Source: Bradyrhizobium zhanjiangense (GTDB lineage Bacteria; Pseudomonadota; Alphaproteobacteria; Rhizobiales; Xanthobacteraceae). From it: a stretch of DNA of 64,000 bases. The position numbers and the translations under genes are program-made. The DNA lies in contig NZ_CP022221.1 in assembly GCF_004114935.1 (NCBI RefSeq), positions 3,245,001 to 3,309,000 on the forward strand, written 5' to 3'. The number at the start of each line of letters is the position of its first letter. Positions within the stretch are counted from its first letter, which is position 1. Below, piece after piece: positions 1 to 9,411 of this stretch. The notes under the pieces were generated by a model that saw only the letters and a list, made by a program, of their open reading frames with translations, did not search any database and was not told the DNA's origin.

Positions 1-432
1 AGGATTAGCCGTCGAGAAAGCTGCGACCTTCGCCTCATCCGGCCTGCCGTCCGGCCCGGGGATGCGCGCCTCGAGGAAGGCCAGCATCTGGTCGGGCGTC
101 CTTGCAAAATGCATGGGAGCGCTTTCCGTGAGGATGTCGGATCGATGATCGCCGTCGCCGAGTCTGAAGCTGAAGCCGCGCAGCACGCGGTTGTTGGTAT
201 CAGCTACGTCAGGATTGCCGCCGCCCACCGAGAAGCGTGCCAGCACGCGCGATGGCATCGTGAAGCTCCGCGATCTCGTGACGTCCCCCGCCCGGTCCGA
301 CGGGGTGTAGGTGCCGCGAACACACCGGCCCTTCGCGAAGCTCGCACGCACTTTCGGCGGATTGCCGGCGACGGCTTTCAGGGCGTCGACGATGGAGGCG
401 GGCGTTGCGACGCCGTTCGGGCTCTCTGACAA
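1..432 (-). CDS. Catalase-family peroxidase, N-terminal part (runs off the left edge)
   Basis: The minus strand reads an open frame from a TTG at 432 (beginning MSESPNGVATP) to the window edge, with GAGAGG six bases upstream as a ribosome binding site and an in-frame TGA near 478-480. It contains the catalase-core segments FSVGGGNP and GFSFRLGDGDHRSD, followed by APMHFA. This matches the short catalase-related peroxidases (SrpA type), haem enzymes that use organic or hydrogen peroxide. Only about 144 residues are visible, so the distal haem-ligand region cannot be checked. No signal peptide is seen with this start. A start outside TTG is not available in frame. The family call is fairly firm, the exact substrate is unknown. 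Confidence 0.7.
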   Translation of the reverse strand, partial: MSESPNGVATPASIVDALKAVAGNPPKVRASFAKGRCVRGTYTPSDRAGDVTRSRSFTMPSRVLARFSVGGGNPDVADTNNRVLRGFSFRLGDGDHRSDILTESAPMHFARTPDQMLAFLEARIPGPDGRPDEAKVAAFSTANP

Positions 433-563
433 GGCGGACCTCTCGCATGCGAGCCCCGCTTCTAGGCACGCTTCGGGTCATGAGTCTTTCCCAAAGCGGG
501 CGCGATTTGCCCGATCCCGCCACGATCGATGCCCGATGGATCAGGCAATGACGGCCCGCGTGC

Positions 564-1796
564 TCAGCCGCCGAGAATGCGGCGGCAGGCGTCGACGAAT
601 ACCTGCGCGCCGGTGACGATGTCGGCATCGGCGGTGTTCTCGGTCCAATGATGGCTGATGCCGCCGATCGACGGCACGAACAGCATCGCCGCGGGCATGA
701 TCGTTGCCAGCATCTGCGCATCGTGGCCGGCGCCGCTGGGCATGCGGACGGATCGACCGCCAGCCAGGGCCTTGCTCGCCGCTTCGATGGCATCCTGGAA
801 GCCGGCATTCATCATGGCCGGCGCACCGGTGCGCAGTTTCTCCACCGTGACGGTGCAGGGGCCCTTCGCGTTGATCTCGTCGGCCATGGTCCGCAGCAAT
901 TGCTCGAGCCGCGCGATGACCGCCGGGTCGTCGTCGCGGATCTGGAACAGCATTTCTGCTCCACCCGGAATGATGCTCGGAGCGCCGGGATCGAGCGTGA
1001 TGCGACCGGTGGTCCACACCGTGCGCGGGCCGCAGGCATCGGGGAAACGTTCATCGATCGCGACACAGAATTTGGCCAGCGCCAGGCCGGCATCCTTTCG
1101 CACGGCCATGCGGGTGGTGCCGGCGTGGTTCTGCTCGCCGACGAAATTGATCCGGTATTGCCAGATGCCAACGATGGAGGTCACGACGCCGATCGCGAGG
1201 CGGCCGCTTTCAAGCGTGTCGCCCTGTTCGATATGCGCCTCCAGATACCCGACGTGCCGGCTTGGCGGGGCGGTGATGCGCGGGCGCCCCGAGAGCCCCA
1301 TCTCGGCGAGTGCATCGCGCATGGTGCGGCCGCTGGTGCGGTCGCGGGCAGCATCGACGTCGGCCTCGGTCACTTGGCCGACATAGGAGCGCGAGCCGAG
1401 AAAGTGCCCGAAATGTCCTTCCTCGTCGCACCAGGCGGCGATCTCGACCGCGCCCTTGAACGAGGGATCAGCATTGAGCACGCGCGCGGCTTCGAGCGCA
1501 TAGACGACGCCGAGCGGACCGTCGAGCCAGCCGGCGTAATTCTGGCTTTCCAGATGCGATCCCGCCAGCAGCTTTGGTCCCGGCTCTGCGCTGGTACCGA
1601 AGACATTGCCAATGCCGTCGATCGTGGCGGAGAGGCCGGCGTCGGGCAGCTTCCGCACCAACCAGTCCAGCGATTGCTTGTGCGGCTCGGAGAAGGTCGG
1701 CTTGTGCACGCCGGTCTTGTAGGCGCCGATGGCGCGCAGCGCGTTGAGGTCGGCGAGGACGCGCTTCCCGTCGGCGCGGGGCGGGGTGTCAGGCAT
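564..1796 (-). CDS. M20-family Zn-dependent amidohydrolase (allantoate / N-carbamoyl amino acid hydrolase type)
   Basis: A 410-residue cytoplasmic hydrolase of the hydantoinase/carbamoylase branch of peptidase family M20. The di-zinc site elements are all visible: GSHLESQNYAGWLDGPLGV, WCDEEGHFG, HIEQG and, near the end, SGAGHDAQ. Family members cleave N-carbamoyl amino acids, allantoate or ureidoglycolate. It is last in a leftward unit behind an ABC importer and hutC/hutF, and its start lies inside the end of the ATPase gene, so co-transcription is likely. I chose ATG 1796; a TTG at 1805 is also possible. Because hutG is not seen nearby, a role in the last step of histidine breakdown (N-formylglutamate hydrolysis) can be imagined, but that is speculation. 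Confidence 0.85.
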   Translation of the reverse strand: MPDTPPRADGKRVLADLNALRAIGAYKTGVHKPTFSEPHKQSLDWLVRKLPDAGLSATIDGIGNVFGTSAEPGPKLLAGSHLESQNYAGWLDGPLGVVYALEAARVLNADPSFKGAVEIAAWCDEEGHFGHFLGSRSYVGQVTEADVDAARDRTSGRTMRDALAEMGLSGRPRITAPPSRHVGYLEAHIEQGDTLESGRLAIGVVTSIVGIWQYRINFVGEQNHAGTTRMAVRKDAGLALAKFCVAIDERFPDACGPRTVWTTGRITLDPGAPSIIPGGAEMLFQIRDDDPAVIARLEQLLRTMADEINAKGPCTVTVEKLRTGAPAMMNAGFQDAIEAASKALAGGRSVRMPSGAGHDAQMLATIMPAAMLFVPSIGGISHHWTENTADADIVTGAQVFVDACRRILGG

Positions 1797-2574
1797 GTTC
1801 GGCAACTTTCAGCGCCTCGGTGCGGATCTCCTCGACCAGCCGCTCCTTGAGCTGGACGAATTCCGGCGTGGTCTTGATCTTGTAGGAACGCGGATGCGGC
1901 AGGTCCACATGGATCTCGGCCTTGATGCGGCCGGGGCGCGCGCTCATGACGATGACGCGGCTGCCGAGGAAGATCGCCTCCTCGATGTCGTGGGTCACGA
2001 ACAGCACGGTCTTCTGGTCGCGCTCCCAGATCCCGAGCAGCATCTCCTGCATCAAGGCGCGGGTCTGGTTGTCCAGCGCGCCGAAGGGCTCGTCGAGCAG
2101 CAGGATTTTCGGATCGTTGGCGAGCGCGCGGGCGATCGCCGTGCGCTGCTGCATGCCGCCGGAGAGCTGCTTGGGCCAGTGGTTCTCGAAGCCGGACAGT
2201 CCGACCTGGCGGATGAAAGCATCGGCGATCCTGTTCCGCTCGTCTTGCGACACGCCGCGCTCGCGCAGGCCGAAGGCGATGTTCTCGCGTACGGTCAGCC
2301 AGGGAAACAGGGTGTAGGACTGGAACACCATGCCGCGATCGGCGCCCGGGCCGGTCACTTCGCGCCCATCGAGCGTGACACGTCCGCTGGTGGGGCGATC
2401 GAGGCCGGCGACGATACGGAGCAGCGTGGACTTGCCGCAGCCGGACGGGCCGAGGATGGTGACGAAGTCGTTGTTGCCGATGACGAGATCGGTCGGCTCC
2501 AGCGCCCTGGTCGGCGCATTGCTATGGCGCGCGGGAAAGGTGCGCGAGATCTGCTCGATCTTGAGGATCGTCAT
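1789..2574 (-). CDS. ABC importer ATP-binding protein (SsuB/TauB family)
   Basis: The 261-residue ATPase carries Walker A GPSGCGKST (about residues 42-50), the signature LSGGMQQR, and Walker B ILLLDEPFGALD followed by the H-loop FVTHDIEEA. This is the nitrate/sulfonate/taurine subclass. ATG 2574 overlaps the permease stop as ATGA and has GGAGG five bases upstream; a GTG at 2586 is less likely. The gene energises uptake by the neighbouring permease and binding protein. Substrate cannot be read from the sequence. Its position between hutC and an amidohydrolase suggests a nitrogenous compound, perhaps a histidine-related or carbamoylated amino acid. Confidence 0.92.
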   Translation of the reverse strand: MTILKIEQISRTFPARHSNAPTRALEPTDLVIGNNDFVTILGPSGCGKSTLLRIVAGLDRPTSGRVTLDGREVTGPGADRGMVFQSYTLFPWLTVRENIAFGLRERGVSQDERNRIADAFIRQVGLSGFENHWPKQLSGGMQQRTAIARALANDPKILLLDEPFGALDNQTRALMQEMLLGIWERDQKTVLFVTHDIEEAIFLGSRVIVMSARPGRIKAEIHVDLPHPRSYKIKTTPEFVQLKERLVEEIRTEALKVAEHA

Positions 2575-3344
2575 GCGAGCCTCCACGGAAACAACCAGGC
2601 GTTGAACGCCTTGAACATGAAGTCCGACAGGAGGCCGATCAGTCCGATCACGATGATGCCGAAGATGATCTGGCCGGTGTTGAGCAGCGCCTGGCTGTCG
2701 GTGATCATGTGGCCGATGCCCGAGGACGAGCCGATCAGCTCGGCGACGATGACATAGGTCCAGGCCCAGCCGAGCACCAGCCGCAAAATTTCTGCGATCT
2801 CCGGCGCGGAGGAGGGGAGCAGCACGCGGCGGATGATGCCGCGGTCGCTGGCTCCGAGTGTATAGGCCGCCTCCACCAGATCACGCCGGGTCGCGCCGAC
2901 GTTCACGGCAACCATCAGGATGACCTGGAACACCGATCCGATGAAGATGACGAGCAGTTTCTGCAATTCGCCGATGCCGGCCCAGAGGATCAGGAGCGGA
3001 ATAAAGGCGGACGCAGGCAGATAGCGCGCGAAGGAGACGAACGGTTCGAGGAAAGCTTCGACCGGCTTGTATGCACCCATCAGCACGCCGAGCGGCACAG
3101 CGATGATTGCTGCGAGGGCAAAGCCGCCGACGACGCGCCAGATCGTCATGCCGATGTCGTAGACGAAGCCCTGTTTGGCTAGGAGATCATAACCTTCCTG
3201 CACCATGGTCAGCGGGTTCGCGAGGAACGTCTTCGACACATGGCCGCCGAGCGTCGCCCAGGACCAGAGGGCAACGAACAGCACGAAGAATGCAAGGCCG
3301 TACGCCATGCGTTGCTTCGATGTCACGGGATCCAGGGGACGCAT
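2571..3344 (-). CDS. ABC importer permease (SsuC/TauC family)
   Basis: A 257-residue inner-membrane protein with about six hydrophobic segments, beginning with a helix at residues 15-35. The BPD-transport EAA-type loop is seen as VEAAYTLGASDRGIIRRVLLP. It is the membrane component of the same SsuABC/TauABC-type importer as the ATPase that follows with a 4-base overlap. ATG 3344 was chosen over a TTG three bases upstream; no strong ribosome binding site decides the matter. Confidence 0.9.
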   Translation of the reverse strand: MRPLDPVTSKQRMAYGLAFFVLFVALWSWATLGGHVSKTFLANPLTMVQEGYDLLAKQGFVYDIGMTIWRVVGGFALAAIIAVPLGVLMGAYKPVEAFLEPFVSFARYLPASAFIPLLILWAGIGELQKLLVIFIGSVFQVILMVAVNVGATRRDLVEAAYTLGASDRGIIRRVLLPSSAPEIAEILRLVLGWAWTYVIVAELIGSSSGIGHMITDSQALLNTGQIIFGIIVIGLIGLLSDFMFKAFNAWLFPWRLA

Positions 3345-3414
3345 CAAACTGTCTATCCGAATAGTCGATCATGCGCCGGCTCCGCCTCTTGGCGGAACCG
3401 GCCACTTGCAGAAG

Positions 3415-4359
3415 TTACTTGATGTAGCTCGCGTCGAAGAGGTCTTCGACCTTCGGCGCGGTCTTGATGATGCCGATCTCGAGTAGGAGCTCGGCGGCCT
3501 CCTTGTTGAAGGTCAGGAAATCGCCGGCGAAGAACTTCTGGTTCGCCGCCTTGTCCTGCCAACGCAGATATTTCGCCGAGTTGCCGAACTGCTCGCCGGA
3601 CTGCTTCACGTCGGCGCCCATGATCTCGTAGGCCTTTGCCTGATCCTTGGCGATCATGTCGAGCGCCTCGAAATAGCTGTCGGCGAGCGCCTTGGCGGCC
3701 TTCGGGTTCTCGGTGAGGAACTTCGGCGTGCAGCCGAACGTGTCCATGACCATCGGGTAGTCGAGCGTGGTCGCGATGATCTTGCCCTTGTCGGGCGCGG
3801 CACGAACCGTCGAAAGATACGGTTCATACGTCATCGCGGCATCGTTCTGGCCGGAGACGAAGGCCTGCGCAGCCGCAGCCGGCTCGAGGTTGACGACGGT
3901 GACGTCCTTCACCGACAGACCGTTCTTCTTGAGCATCCAGGCCAGCGCGAAATAAGGCGAGGTGCCGGGCGCGGAGGCGGCGACGGTCTTGCCCTTCAGA
4001 TCCTTGATCGAAGCCAGGTCGTTGCGCACGGCCATGCCGTCGGCGCCGTAGCTCTTGTCGAGCTGGAAGATCTGCTTGGTCGCAACGCCGTTGGCGTTCC
4101 ATGAGATCCAGGTCTCGACGGTGGTTGCCGCGCACTGGACGTCGCCGGAGGCGATCGCGAGGTGACGGTCCTTCTGCGGGATCTTCTTGATGGTGACGTC
4201 GAGGCCGTTCTTCTTGAAGATGCCGGCCTCCTTCGCCAGCGTCAGCGGCGCGAAGCCGGTCCATCCGGAGATGCCGATGCCGACCTTGACGTCGTCGGCG
4301 AGCACCGGAGTGGCGGTCGCGAGGGCAATGATTGTCACAAATACTTTCGAACTACGCAT
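3415..4359 (-). CDS. ABC importer periplasmic substrate-binding protein (NMT1/SsuA-like)
   Basis: This 314-residue exported protein starts MRSSKVFVTIIALATATPVLA, a clear signal peptide with a cleavage site after ALA, and continues as an NMT1/TauA-type binding fold (VGIGISGWTGFAPLTLAKE). AAGAGG lies about nine bases before ATG 4359; the frame stays open further upstream but without a better start. It is first of the three transporter genes and lies 107 bases after hutC. It binds an unknown small solute, inferred to be nitrogenous from context. Confidence 0.88.
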   Translation of the reverse strand: MRSSKVFVTIIALATATPVLADDVKVGIGISGWTGFAPLTLAKEAGIFKKNGLDVTIKKIPQKDRHLAIASGDVQCAATTVETWISWNANGVATKQIFQLDKSYGADGMAVRNDLASIKDLKGKTVAASAPGTSPYFALAWMLKKNGLSVKDVTVVNLEPAAAAQAFVSGQNDAAMTYEPYLSTVRAAPDKGKIIATTLDYPMVMDTFGCTPKFLTENPKAAKALADSYFEALDMIAKDQAKAYEIMGADVKQSGEQFGNSAKYLRWQDKAANQKFFAGDFLTFNKEAAELLLEIGIIKTAPKVEDLFDASYIK

Positions 4360-4465
4360 GATTGTCGTCCTCTTGCCGATCGATGGAATGACGTCCTGTT
4401 GATCCTTGTCGGTCCATTTGGACCGTTGCCCGAAGCATTGCACGAATTGTGCCGACATTATTCTC

Positions 4466-5194
4466 TCAGCCTCCCTTGAATCGGGCGACAAGGCGGTGAG
4501 AGTCACCGGGATAAAGCAGGCGCACCGCGGTGATCGTGCGCGCGCTGCGCCAGGTATAGCGGTCGATCACGAGGCAGGGCGCGCCGATTGCGATGTCGAG
4601 CGCCTTCGCCGCGCGATCATCCGCAACGATGGCGCTGATGGTATGCTCGGCCTCCGTCCATGGCACATGATGGAGCAGCCACGAGCCGGGCGGCTCGCGC
4701 GAAAAATCCGCGGTCGCAGCATTCGGCACGGACGACAGATCGATCAGCCTGTCCTCGACGGCGAAGGGCACGTTGTCGGCGCTGTGCCGGCAGGCGATCG
4801 CGACCACCTTGCCGGCCTTCTTGACGCCCAGGCGGTCGCGGTCGGCGGCGGTCGCCGTGCGCAGCTTGCGGCCGATCAGCTCGTAGCCGTAAGCGCGGCC
4901 GAGCGCGATGATTTCGGCGCGGATGTCGGCGATCTTGAGCACGGCGGACTGGTGCTGCGGCCGGCGCACGAAGGAGCCGGCGCGCCGCCGCCGCTCGATC
5001 AGGTCGGCTTGCGCCAGCTCCGACAGCGCCTTGTTCACCGTCATGCGCGAGCAGCCGTAACGCGCGACCAGCTCGTGCTCGAAGGGGATGCGATGTCCGG
5101 GCGGCCATTCGCCGGTCAAAATACGCTTTTCGATATCGGCGCGGATTCGCTTGTAGAGCGTCGGCTTGTCGGTCGCACCGGTCGCGAGGCTCAT
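4466..5194 (-). CDS. hutC: HutC, GntR-family repressor of histidine utilisation
   Basis: A 242-residue regulator with an N-terminal GntR winged helix (residues 10-75, including RYGCSRMTVNKALSELAQ) and a C-terminal UTRA ligand domain. HutC proteins repress hut genes and are released by urocanate. The start ATG 5194 overlaps the hutF stop as ATGA, showing translational coupling. The perfect palindrome at 6584-6603, between hutF and hutI, is its likely operator, so the gene would be autoregulated. The family call comes from both sequence and the hut context. Confidence 0.92.
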   Translation of the reverse strand: MSLATGATDKPTLYKRIRADIEKRILTGEWPPGHRIPFEHELVARYGCSRMTVNKALSELAQADLIERRRRAGSFVRRPQHQSAVLKIADIRAEIIALGRAYGYELIGRKLRTATAADRDRLGVKKAGKVVAIACRHSADNVPFAVEDRLIDLSSVPNAATADFSREPPGSWLLHHVPWTEAEHTISAIVADDRAAKALDIAIGAPCLVIDRYTWRSARTITAVRLLYPGDSHRLVARFKGG

Positions 5195-6549
5195 GCGACG
5201 AGTCTCCGGATGGAGGCGTTGAAGCGCTCGCGTGCGGCTTGGCGCAGCTTGTGCCGGCCATTCTCGACGACCTTGGCGCCGCCGGCCCAAACGCAATCGA
5301 TCGCGCCGCCACCGGCCGCAAAGATCCAGCCGTCGATGATGGCGTCGCGTGCGCGTCCCGCCAGCGACGGATGTGCCGTGTCGAGCGTGACGATATCAGC
5401 GCGCGCACCCGGCGCGAGGCCGACTATCGGCTGCGCCAGCGCTTGCGCGCCGCCTGCAAGCGCATGATCGAACAGCGTGCGTCCGGTCGAGCGCCCCGCA
5501 CCGCTGGAGAGTACGTTACGCTGACGATGCTTGAGACGCTGACCGTATTCGAGCTGGCGCAACTCGTCGGCGACGCCGATCAGCACATTGGAATCTGTGC
5601 CCACGCCGAACGTGCCGCCGGCGGCGAGAAATTCGCGCGCCGGAAAGATGCCGTCGCCGAGGCTCGCTTCCGTGATGGGGCAGAGACCCGCGACCGCGCC
5701 GGTCTTGGCGAATGCGGTGACTTCCTCATCCGTCGTATGGGTGGCGTGGATGAGGCACCAGCGTTGATCGACGGGCGCGTGCTCCAGCAGCCATTGCACC
5801 GGCCGCCGGCTCGACCATGCCAGGCAATCCTCGACTTCCTTCACCTGTTCGGCGGCATGAATGTGTACCGGCCCGCCATCGGCCAGCGGAATGATCGCGG
5901 CGAGTTCGTCCGGCGTCACCGCGCGCAAACTGTGCGGCGCGATGCCGATATTGGCGCCCGGCAATGTTGCGATGGCCTTGCGTGATGCGGCCATCAGAGC
6001 GGCGAACTGATCGACCGAGCAGATGAAGCGGCGCTGGCCGGCATGCGGCGCTGCGCCGCCGAAGGAGCCATGCGCATAAAAACTTGGCAGCAGTGTCAGG
6101 CCAATGCCTGATGCCTCGGCAGCCTGTGCGATGCGCGCGGCCATCTCGCCGAGATCAGCGTAGGGCGAGCCGTCGCGATCATGATGAAGATAGTGGAATT
6201 CGCCGACGCGGGTGAAACCCTGCTCCAACATCTCGACATAGAGCAGCGTCGCGACGGCTGTAACGTCATCCGGCGTCATCGCCAGCGCGAAGCGATACAT
6301 CGTCTCGCGCCAGGTCCAGAAGGTATCGGTGCTGCCGCCGCGCAACTCGGCGAGGCCCGCCATACCGCGCTGGAACGCGTGGCTGTGCAGGCTCGCCAAT
6401 CCCGGAAGCGCGATTGCGTGGCGCTCGTCGCCGGCGGCCGGCGCCACATTCGGCGTTACCGCCGCGATCGCGCCGGCGGTGATGACCACCTGCACGTCAT
6501 TGGCCCAGCCCGAGGGCAGGAGCGCGGAGGCGAAATGCAGTCGGGTCAT
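5191..6549 (-). CDS. hutF: HutF, formimidoylglutamate deiminase
   Basis: The 452-residue amidohydrolase-superfamily enzyme converts N-formimidoyl-L-glutamate to N-formyl-L-glutamate and ammonia, the fourth step of the five-step histidine pathway. Metal-ligand motifs are visible in order: LHSHAFQRGM, HIHAAEQ, CLIHATH and VGTDSN. The presence of HutF rather than a direct formiminoglutamase marks the route that also needs an N-formylglutamate deformylase (HutG). The gene is first in the leftward arm, directly beside the HutC palindrome, and is translationally coupled to hutC. Confidence 0.93.
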   Translation of the reverse strand: MTRLHFASALLPSGWANDVQVVITAGAIAAVTPNVAPAAGDERHAIALPGLASLHSHAFQRGMAGLAELRGGSTDTFWTWRETMYRFALAMTPDDVTAVATLLYVEMLEQGFTRVGEFHYLHHDRDGSPYADLGEMAARIAQAAEASGIGLTLLPSFYAHGSFGGAAPHAGQRRFICSVDQFAALMAASRKAIATLPGANIGIAPHSLRAVTPDELAAIIPLADGGPVHIHAAEQVKEVEDCLAWSSRRPVQWLLEHAPVDQRWCLIHATHTTDEEVTAFAKTGAVAGLCPITEASLGDGIFPAREFLAAGGTFGVGTDSNVLIGVADELRQLEYGQRLKHRQRNVLSSGAGRSTGRTLFDHALAGGAQALAQPIVGLAPGARADIVTLDTAHPSLAGRARDAIIDGWIFAAGGGAIDCVWAGGAKVVENGRHKLRQAARERFNASIRRLVA

Positions 6550-6583
6550 GATTACACGCCGGCTGGACAGAACCGCCCCACGA

Positions 6584-6603
6584 TTATATGTCTAGACATA
6601 TAA
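6584..6603. promoter_or_regulatory. Perfect 20-bp palindrome, probable HutC operator
   Basis: The sequence TTATATGTCTAGACATATAA is a perfect inverted repeat centred between 6593 and 6594. It sits in the 82-base gap between the divergent hutF and hutI genes, 29 bases before the hutI start. GntR/HutC repressors bind AT-rich palindromes of this kind. One site could control both arms. Confidence 0.85.
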
Positions 6604-6631
6604 GTCAAGCATCCCACGAAGGGGCCGTTGC

Positions 6632-7846
6632 ATGGCAGAGCGCTTCGACCGGATCTGGCACAATGCCCGGCTCGCCACGATGCGGGCTGACCGTCCTGAC
6701 CTTGGCGAGATCGAGCGGGGCGTAATCGCCGCGCGCGGCGGCCGTATCGTCTATGCGGATGCGCAGACCGATTTTCCGTCGGATGCTGATGCGCCCGAGA
6801 GGATCGATTGCGAGGGACGCTGGATCACGCCCGGCCTCGTCGATTGCCATACCCATCTGGTCTATGGGGGCAACCGCGCGCACGAGTTCGAGCTGCGCCT
6901 GAAGGGGGCGAGCTACGAGGAGATCGCGCGCGCTGGCGGCGGCATCGTCTCGACGGTGGCTGCGACGCGGAAGGCGAGCGAGGCCGAGCTCGTCGCAGGC
7001 GCGCTGCCGCGGCTCGATGCGTTGATCGCGGAGGGCGCAACCACGGTCGAGATCAAGTCCGGCTACGGCCTCGATGCCGAAACCGAGATGCGTCAGCTTG
7101 CCGCCGCGCGCAGCCTCAGTGGCCATCGGCCGGTTGCGATCCGCACCTCCTTCCTCGGCGCGCATGCACTGCCGCCGGAGGCGGAGGGCAACAAGGATCG
7201 TTACATCGATCTCGTGTGCAAGGAGATACTGCCCGCGGTCGCTAAGGCAGGCCTTGCCGACGCCGTCGATGCCTTCATGGAGGGAATCGCGTTCTCCGCC
7301 GAGCAGACCGCGCGGGTGTTCGAGACGGCGAGGGGGCTTGGACTTCCAGTCAAGCTCCATGCCGACCAGCTCTCGAATCTCGGCGGTGCCGCGCTTGCCG
7401 CGAAATTCTCGGCGCTCTCGGCCGATCATCTCGAGCACACCGACGAAGCCGGCGCTGCCGCGATGGCGAAGGCCGGAACGGTGGCGGTGCTGCTGCCTGG
7501 CGCCTTCTACTTCATCCGCGAGACGCAAAAGCCGCCTGTCGAGACGTTTCGCAGGCTGGGCGTGCACATGGCGCTGGCGACCGACTGCAATCCCGGCAGC
7601 TCGCCGCTGACCTCGCTGCTGCTCACGATGAACATGGGGGCGACCCTGTTCCGGATGACGGTGGCCGAATGCCTTGCTGGCGTGACGCGCGAGGGGGCGC
7701 GGGCGCTTGATGTGCTGGATGAGACCGGCACGTTAGAGGCCGGCAAATGGTGCGACCTCGCGATCTGGGACATCGAGCGGCCGGCCGAGTTGGTCTACCG
7801 CATCGGCTTCAATCCGCTGCACGAGCGGATATGGAGGGGGCAGTGA
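6632..7846 (+). CDS. hutI: HutI, imidazolonepropionase
   Basis: This 404-residue cytoplasmic metal-dependent amidohydrolase opens 4-imidazolone-5-propionate to N-formimidoyl-L-glutamate, the third step of histidine breakdown. Metal ligands His73 and His75 are seen in [12 protein letters not shown]. Later metal-site segments are KLHADQ and [10 protein letters not shown]. Length is typical of the family. The gene heads the rightward hut arm behind the HutC palindrome, and its stop overlaps the hutH start by four bases. Confidence 0.95.
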   Translation: MAERFDRIWHNARLATMRADRPDLGEIERGVIAARGGRIVYADAQTDFPSDADAPERIDCEGRWITPGLVDCHTHLVYGGNRAHEFELRLKGASYEEIARAGGGIVSTVAATRKASEAELVAGALPRLDALIAEGATTVEIKSGYGLDAETEMRQLAAARSLSGHRPVAIRTSFLGAHALPPEAEGNKDRYIDLVCKEILPAVAKAGLADAVDAFMEGIAFSAEQTARVFETARGLGLPVKLHADQLSNLGGAALAAKFSALSADHLEHTDEAGAAAMAKAGTVAVLLPGAFYFIRETQKPPVETFRRLGVHMALATDCNPGSSPLTSLLLTMNMGATLFRMTVAECLAGVTREGARALDVLDETGTLEAGKWCDLAIWDIERPAELVYRIGFNPLHERIWRGQ

Positions 7847-9402
7847 CGGAGCAGGACACAGCGATCGTCGTCAGACCGGGGACGGTCAGTCTCGATGATC
7901 TCGCCGGCGTGCTCGATGGTGCGCCCGTCGTGCTCGATCCCTCATTCTGGCCGCGCGTCGAAGCCGCGGCGGAGATCGTCGCAAGAGCCGCGCGCGCGGA
8001 TGTCCCAGTCTATGGCATCAACACCGGCTTCGGGAAGCTTGCGTCGAAGCGCATTCCGCCGGACCAGACTGCGCTGCTCCAGCGCAACCTGATTGTCTCG
8101 CACTGCTGCGGCGTCGGCCCGGCGACACCGGAACCGATCGTGCGGCTGATGATGGCGCTGAAGATCGTCTCGCTCGGGCGCGGCGCCTCTGGCGTGCGCT
8201 GCGAGGTGATCGAGCAACTGCAGGCAATGCTGGCGCGGGGTGTCTATCCGCTGGTGCCGCAGCAGGGCTCCGTGGGCGCCTCCGGCGATCTTGCACCGCT
8301 CGCGCATATGACGGCAGTGATGATCGGCGAGGGGCAGGCCATCATTGACGGGAAAACTGTATCTGGCGCCGAGGCACTAAAGGCCGCCGGTCTCGCGCCG
8401 CTGACGCTTGGCCCCAAAGAGGGCCTCGCGCTGATCAACGGCACGCAATTGTCGACGGCCTACGCGATCTCCGGCGTGCTGCGTGCGTTTCGCCTGGCCC
8501 GCGCAGCGCTCGTGACCGGCGCATTGTCGGTGGATGCCGCGATGGCCTCGACAGCGCCGTTCCGCCCTGAAATCCAGGCGCTACGCGGTCATGCCGGGCA
8601 GATCGCCGCGGCGGCGACATTGACGGCGCTGCTCGACGGCAGCGATATCCGCCTGTCGCATCTCGAAGGCGACGAGCGCGTGCAGGACCCCTATTGCCTG
8701 CGTTGCCAGCCGCAGGTCGCGGGCGCGGCGCTCGACCTGATCACGCAGGCGGCGCGCACGCTGATCATCGAGGCCAACGCCGTCACCGACAATCCGCTGG
8801 TGCTGGTCGAGACGGGCGAGATCGTCTCCGGCGGCAATTTCCACGCCGAGCCGGTGGCTTTTGCCGCCGACGCGATTGCGCTGGCGCTATCGGAGATCGG
8901 CGCGATCAGCGAGCGGCGCATCGCGACGCTGGTCGACCCCGCGCTCAATTTCGGCTTGCCGCCGTTCCTGACGCCCGACCCCGGCCTCAATTCCGGCTTC
9001 ATGATCGCCGAGGTCACGGCGGCCGCGCTCTATGCCGAGAACAAGCAGCGCGCGCTCGCCTGCTCGATCGATTCGACCCCGACCAGTGCGAACCAGGAAG
9101 ATCACGTCTCGATGGCCGCGCATGCCGCGCGACGCCTGTCCGACATGGCCGACAATCTCGCTGCCATACTCGGCATCGAGCTTCTGGTCGCTGCCCAAGG
9201 CATCACACTGCGCGCGCCGCATGCGACCAGCGCGCCGCTCGTTGCCGTCATTGCCGCGCTTCGTGAGCAAGTGCCAGCACTCGGTGCCGACCGCTACATG
9301 GCCGGCGATCTCGCCAAGGCAGCTGAACTGATCGAGGCCGACGCGCTGCCGGCGATCGCGATCACCGCACTTCCATCCGATCCGTTTCCGAGACTTGACT
9401 AA
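7843..9402 (+). CDS. hutH: HutH, histidine ammonia-lyase
   Basis: The enzyme deaminates L-histidine to urocanate and ammonia. The MIO prosthetic group forms from Ala-Ser-Gly, seen at residues 146-148 within [15 protein letters not shown]. With GTG 7843 as start the product has 519 residues, a normal length; the GTG overlaps the hutI stop (GTGA) and has GGAGGGGG just upstream. An in-frame ATG at 7831 lies inside the ribosome binding site and is less likely. The gene continues with hutU nine bases downstream. Confidence 0.95.
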   Translation: MTEQDTAIVVRPGTVSLDDLAGVLDGAPVVLDPSFWPRVEAAAEIVARAARADVPVYGINTGFGKLASKRIPPDQTALLQRNLIVSHCCGVGPATPEPIVRLMMALKIVSLGRGASGVRCEVIEQLQAMLARGVYPLVPQQGSVGASGDLAPLAHMTAVMIGEGQAIIDGKTVSGAEALKAAGLAPLTLGPKEGLALINGTQLSTAYAISGVLRAFRLARAALVTGALSVDAAMASTAPFRPEIQALRGHAGQIAAAATLTALLDGSDIRLSHLEGDERVQDPYCLRCQPQVAGAALDLITQAARTLIIEANAVTDNPLVLVETGEIVSGGNFHAEPVAFAADAIALALSEIGAISERRIATLVDPALNFGLPPFLTPDPGLNSGFMIAEVTAAALYAENKQRALACSIDSTPTSANQEDHVSMAAHAARRLSDMADNLAAILGIELLVAAQGITLRAPHATSAPLVAVIAALREQVPALGADRYMAGDLAKAAELIEADALPAIAITALPSDPFPRLD

Positions 9403-9411
9403 GAGGTCCGC

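Noticed and set aside
1789..4359. HutXWV histidine importer
   Set aside because: HutXWV belongs to the proline/betaine class; this transporter has the SsuABC/TauABC architecture, so only a neutral name is justified.
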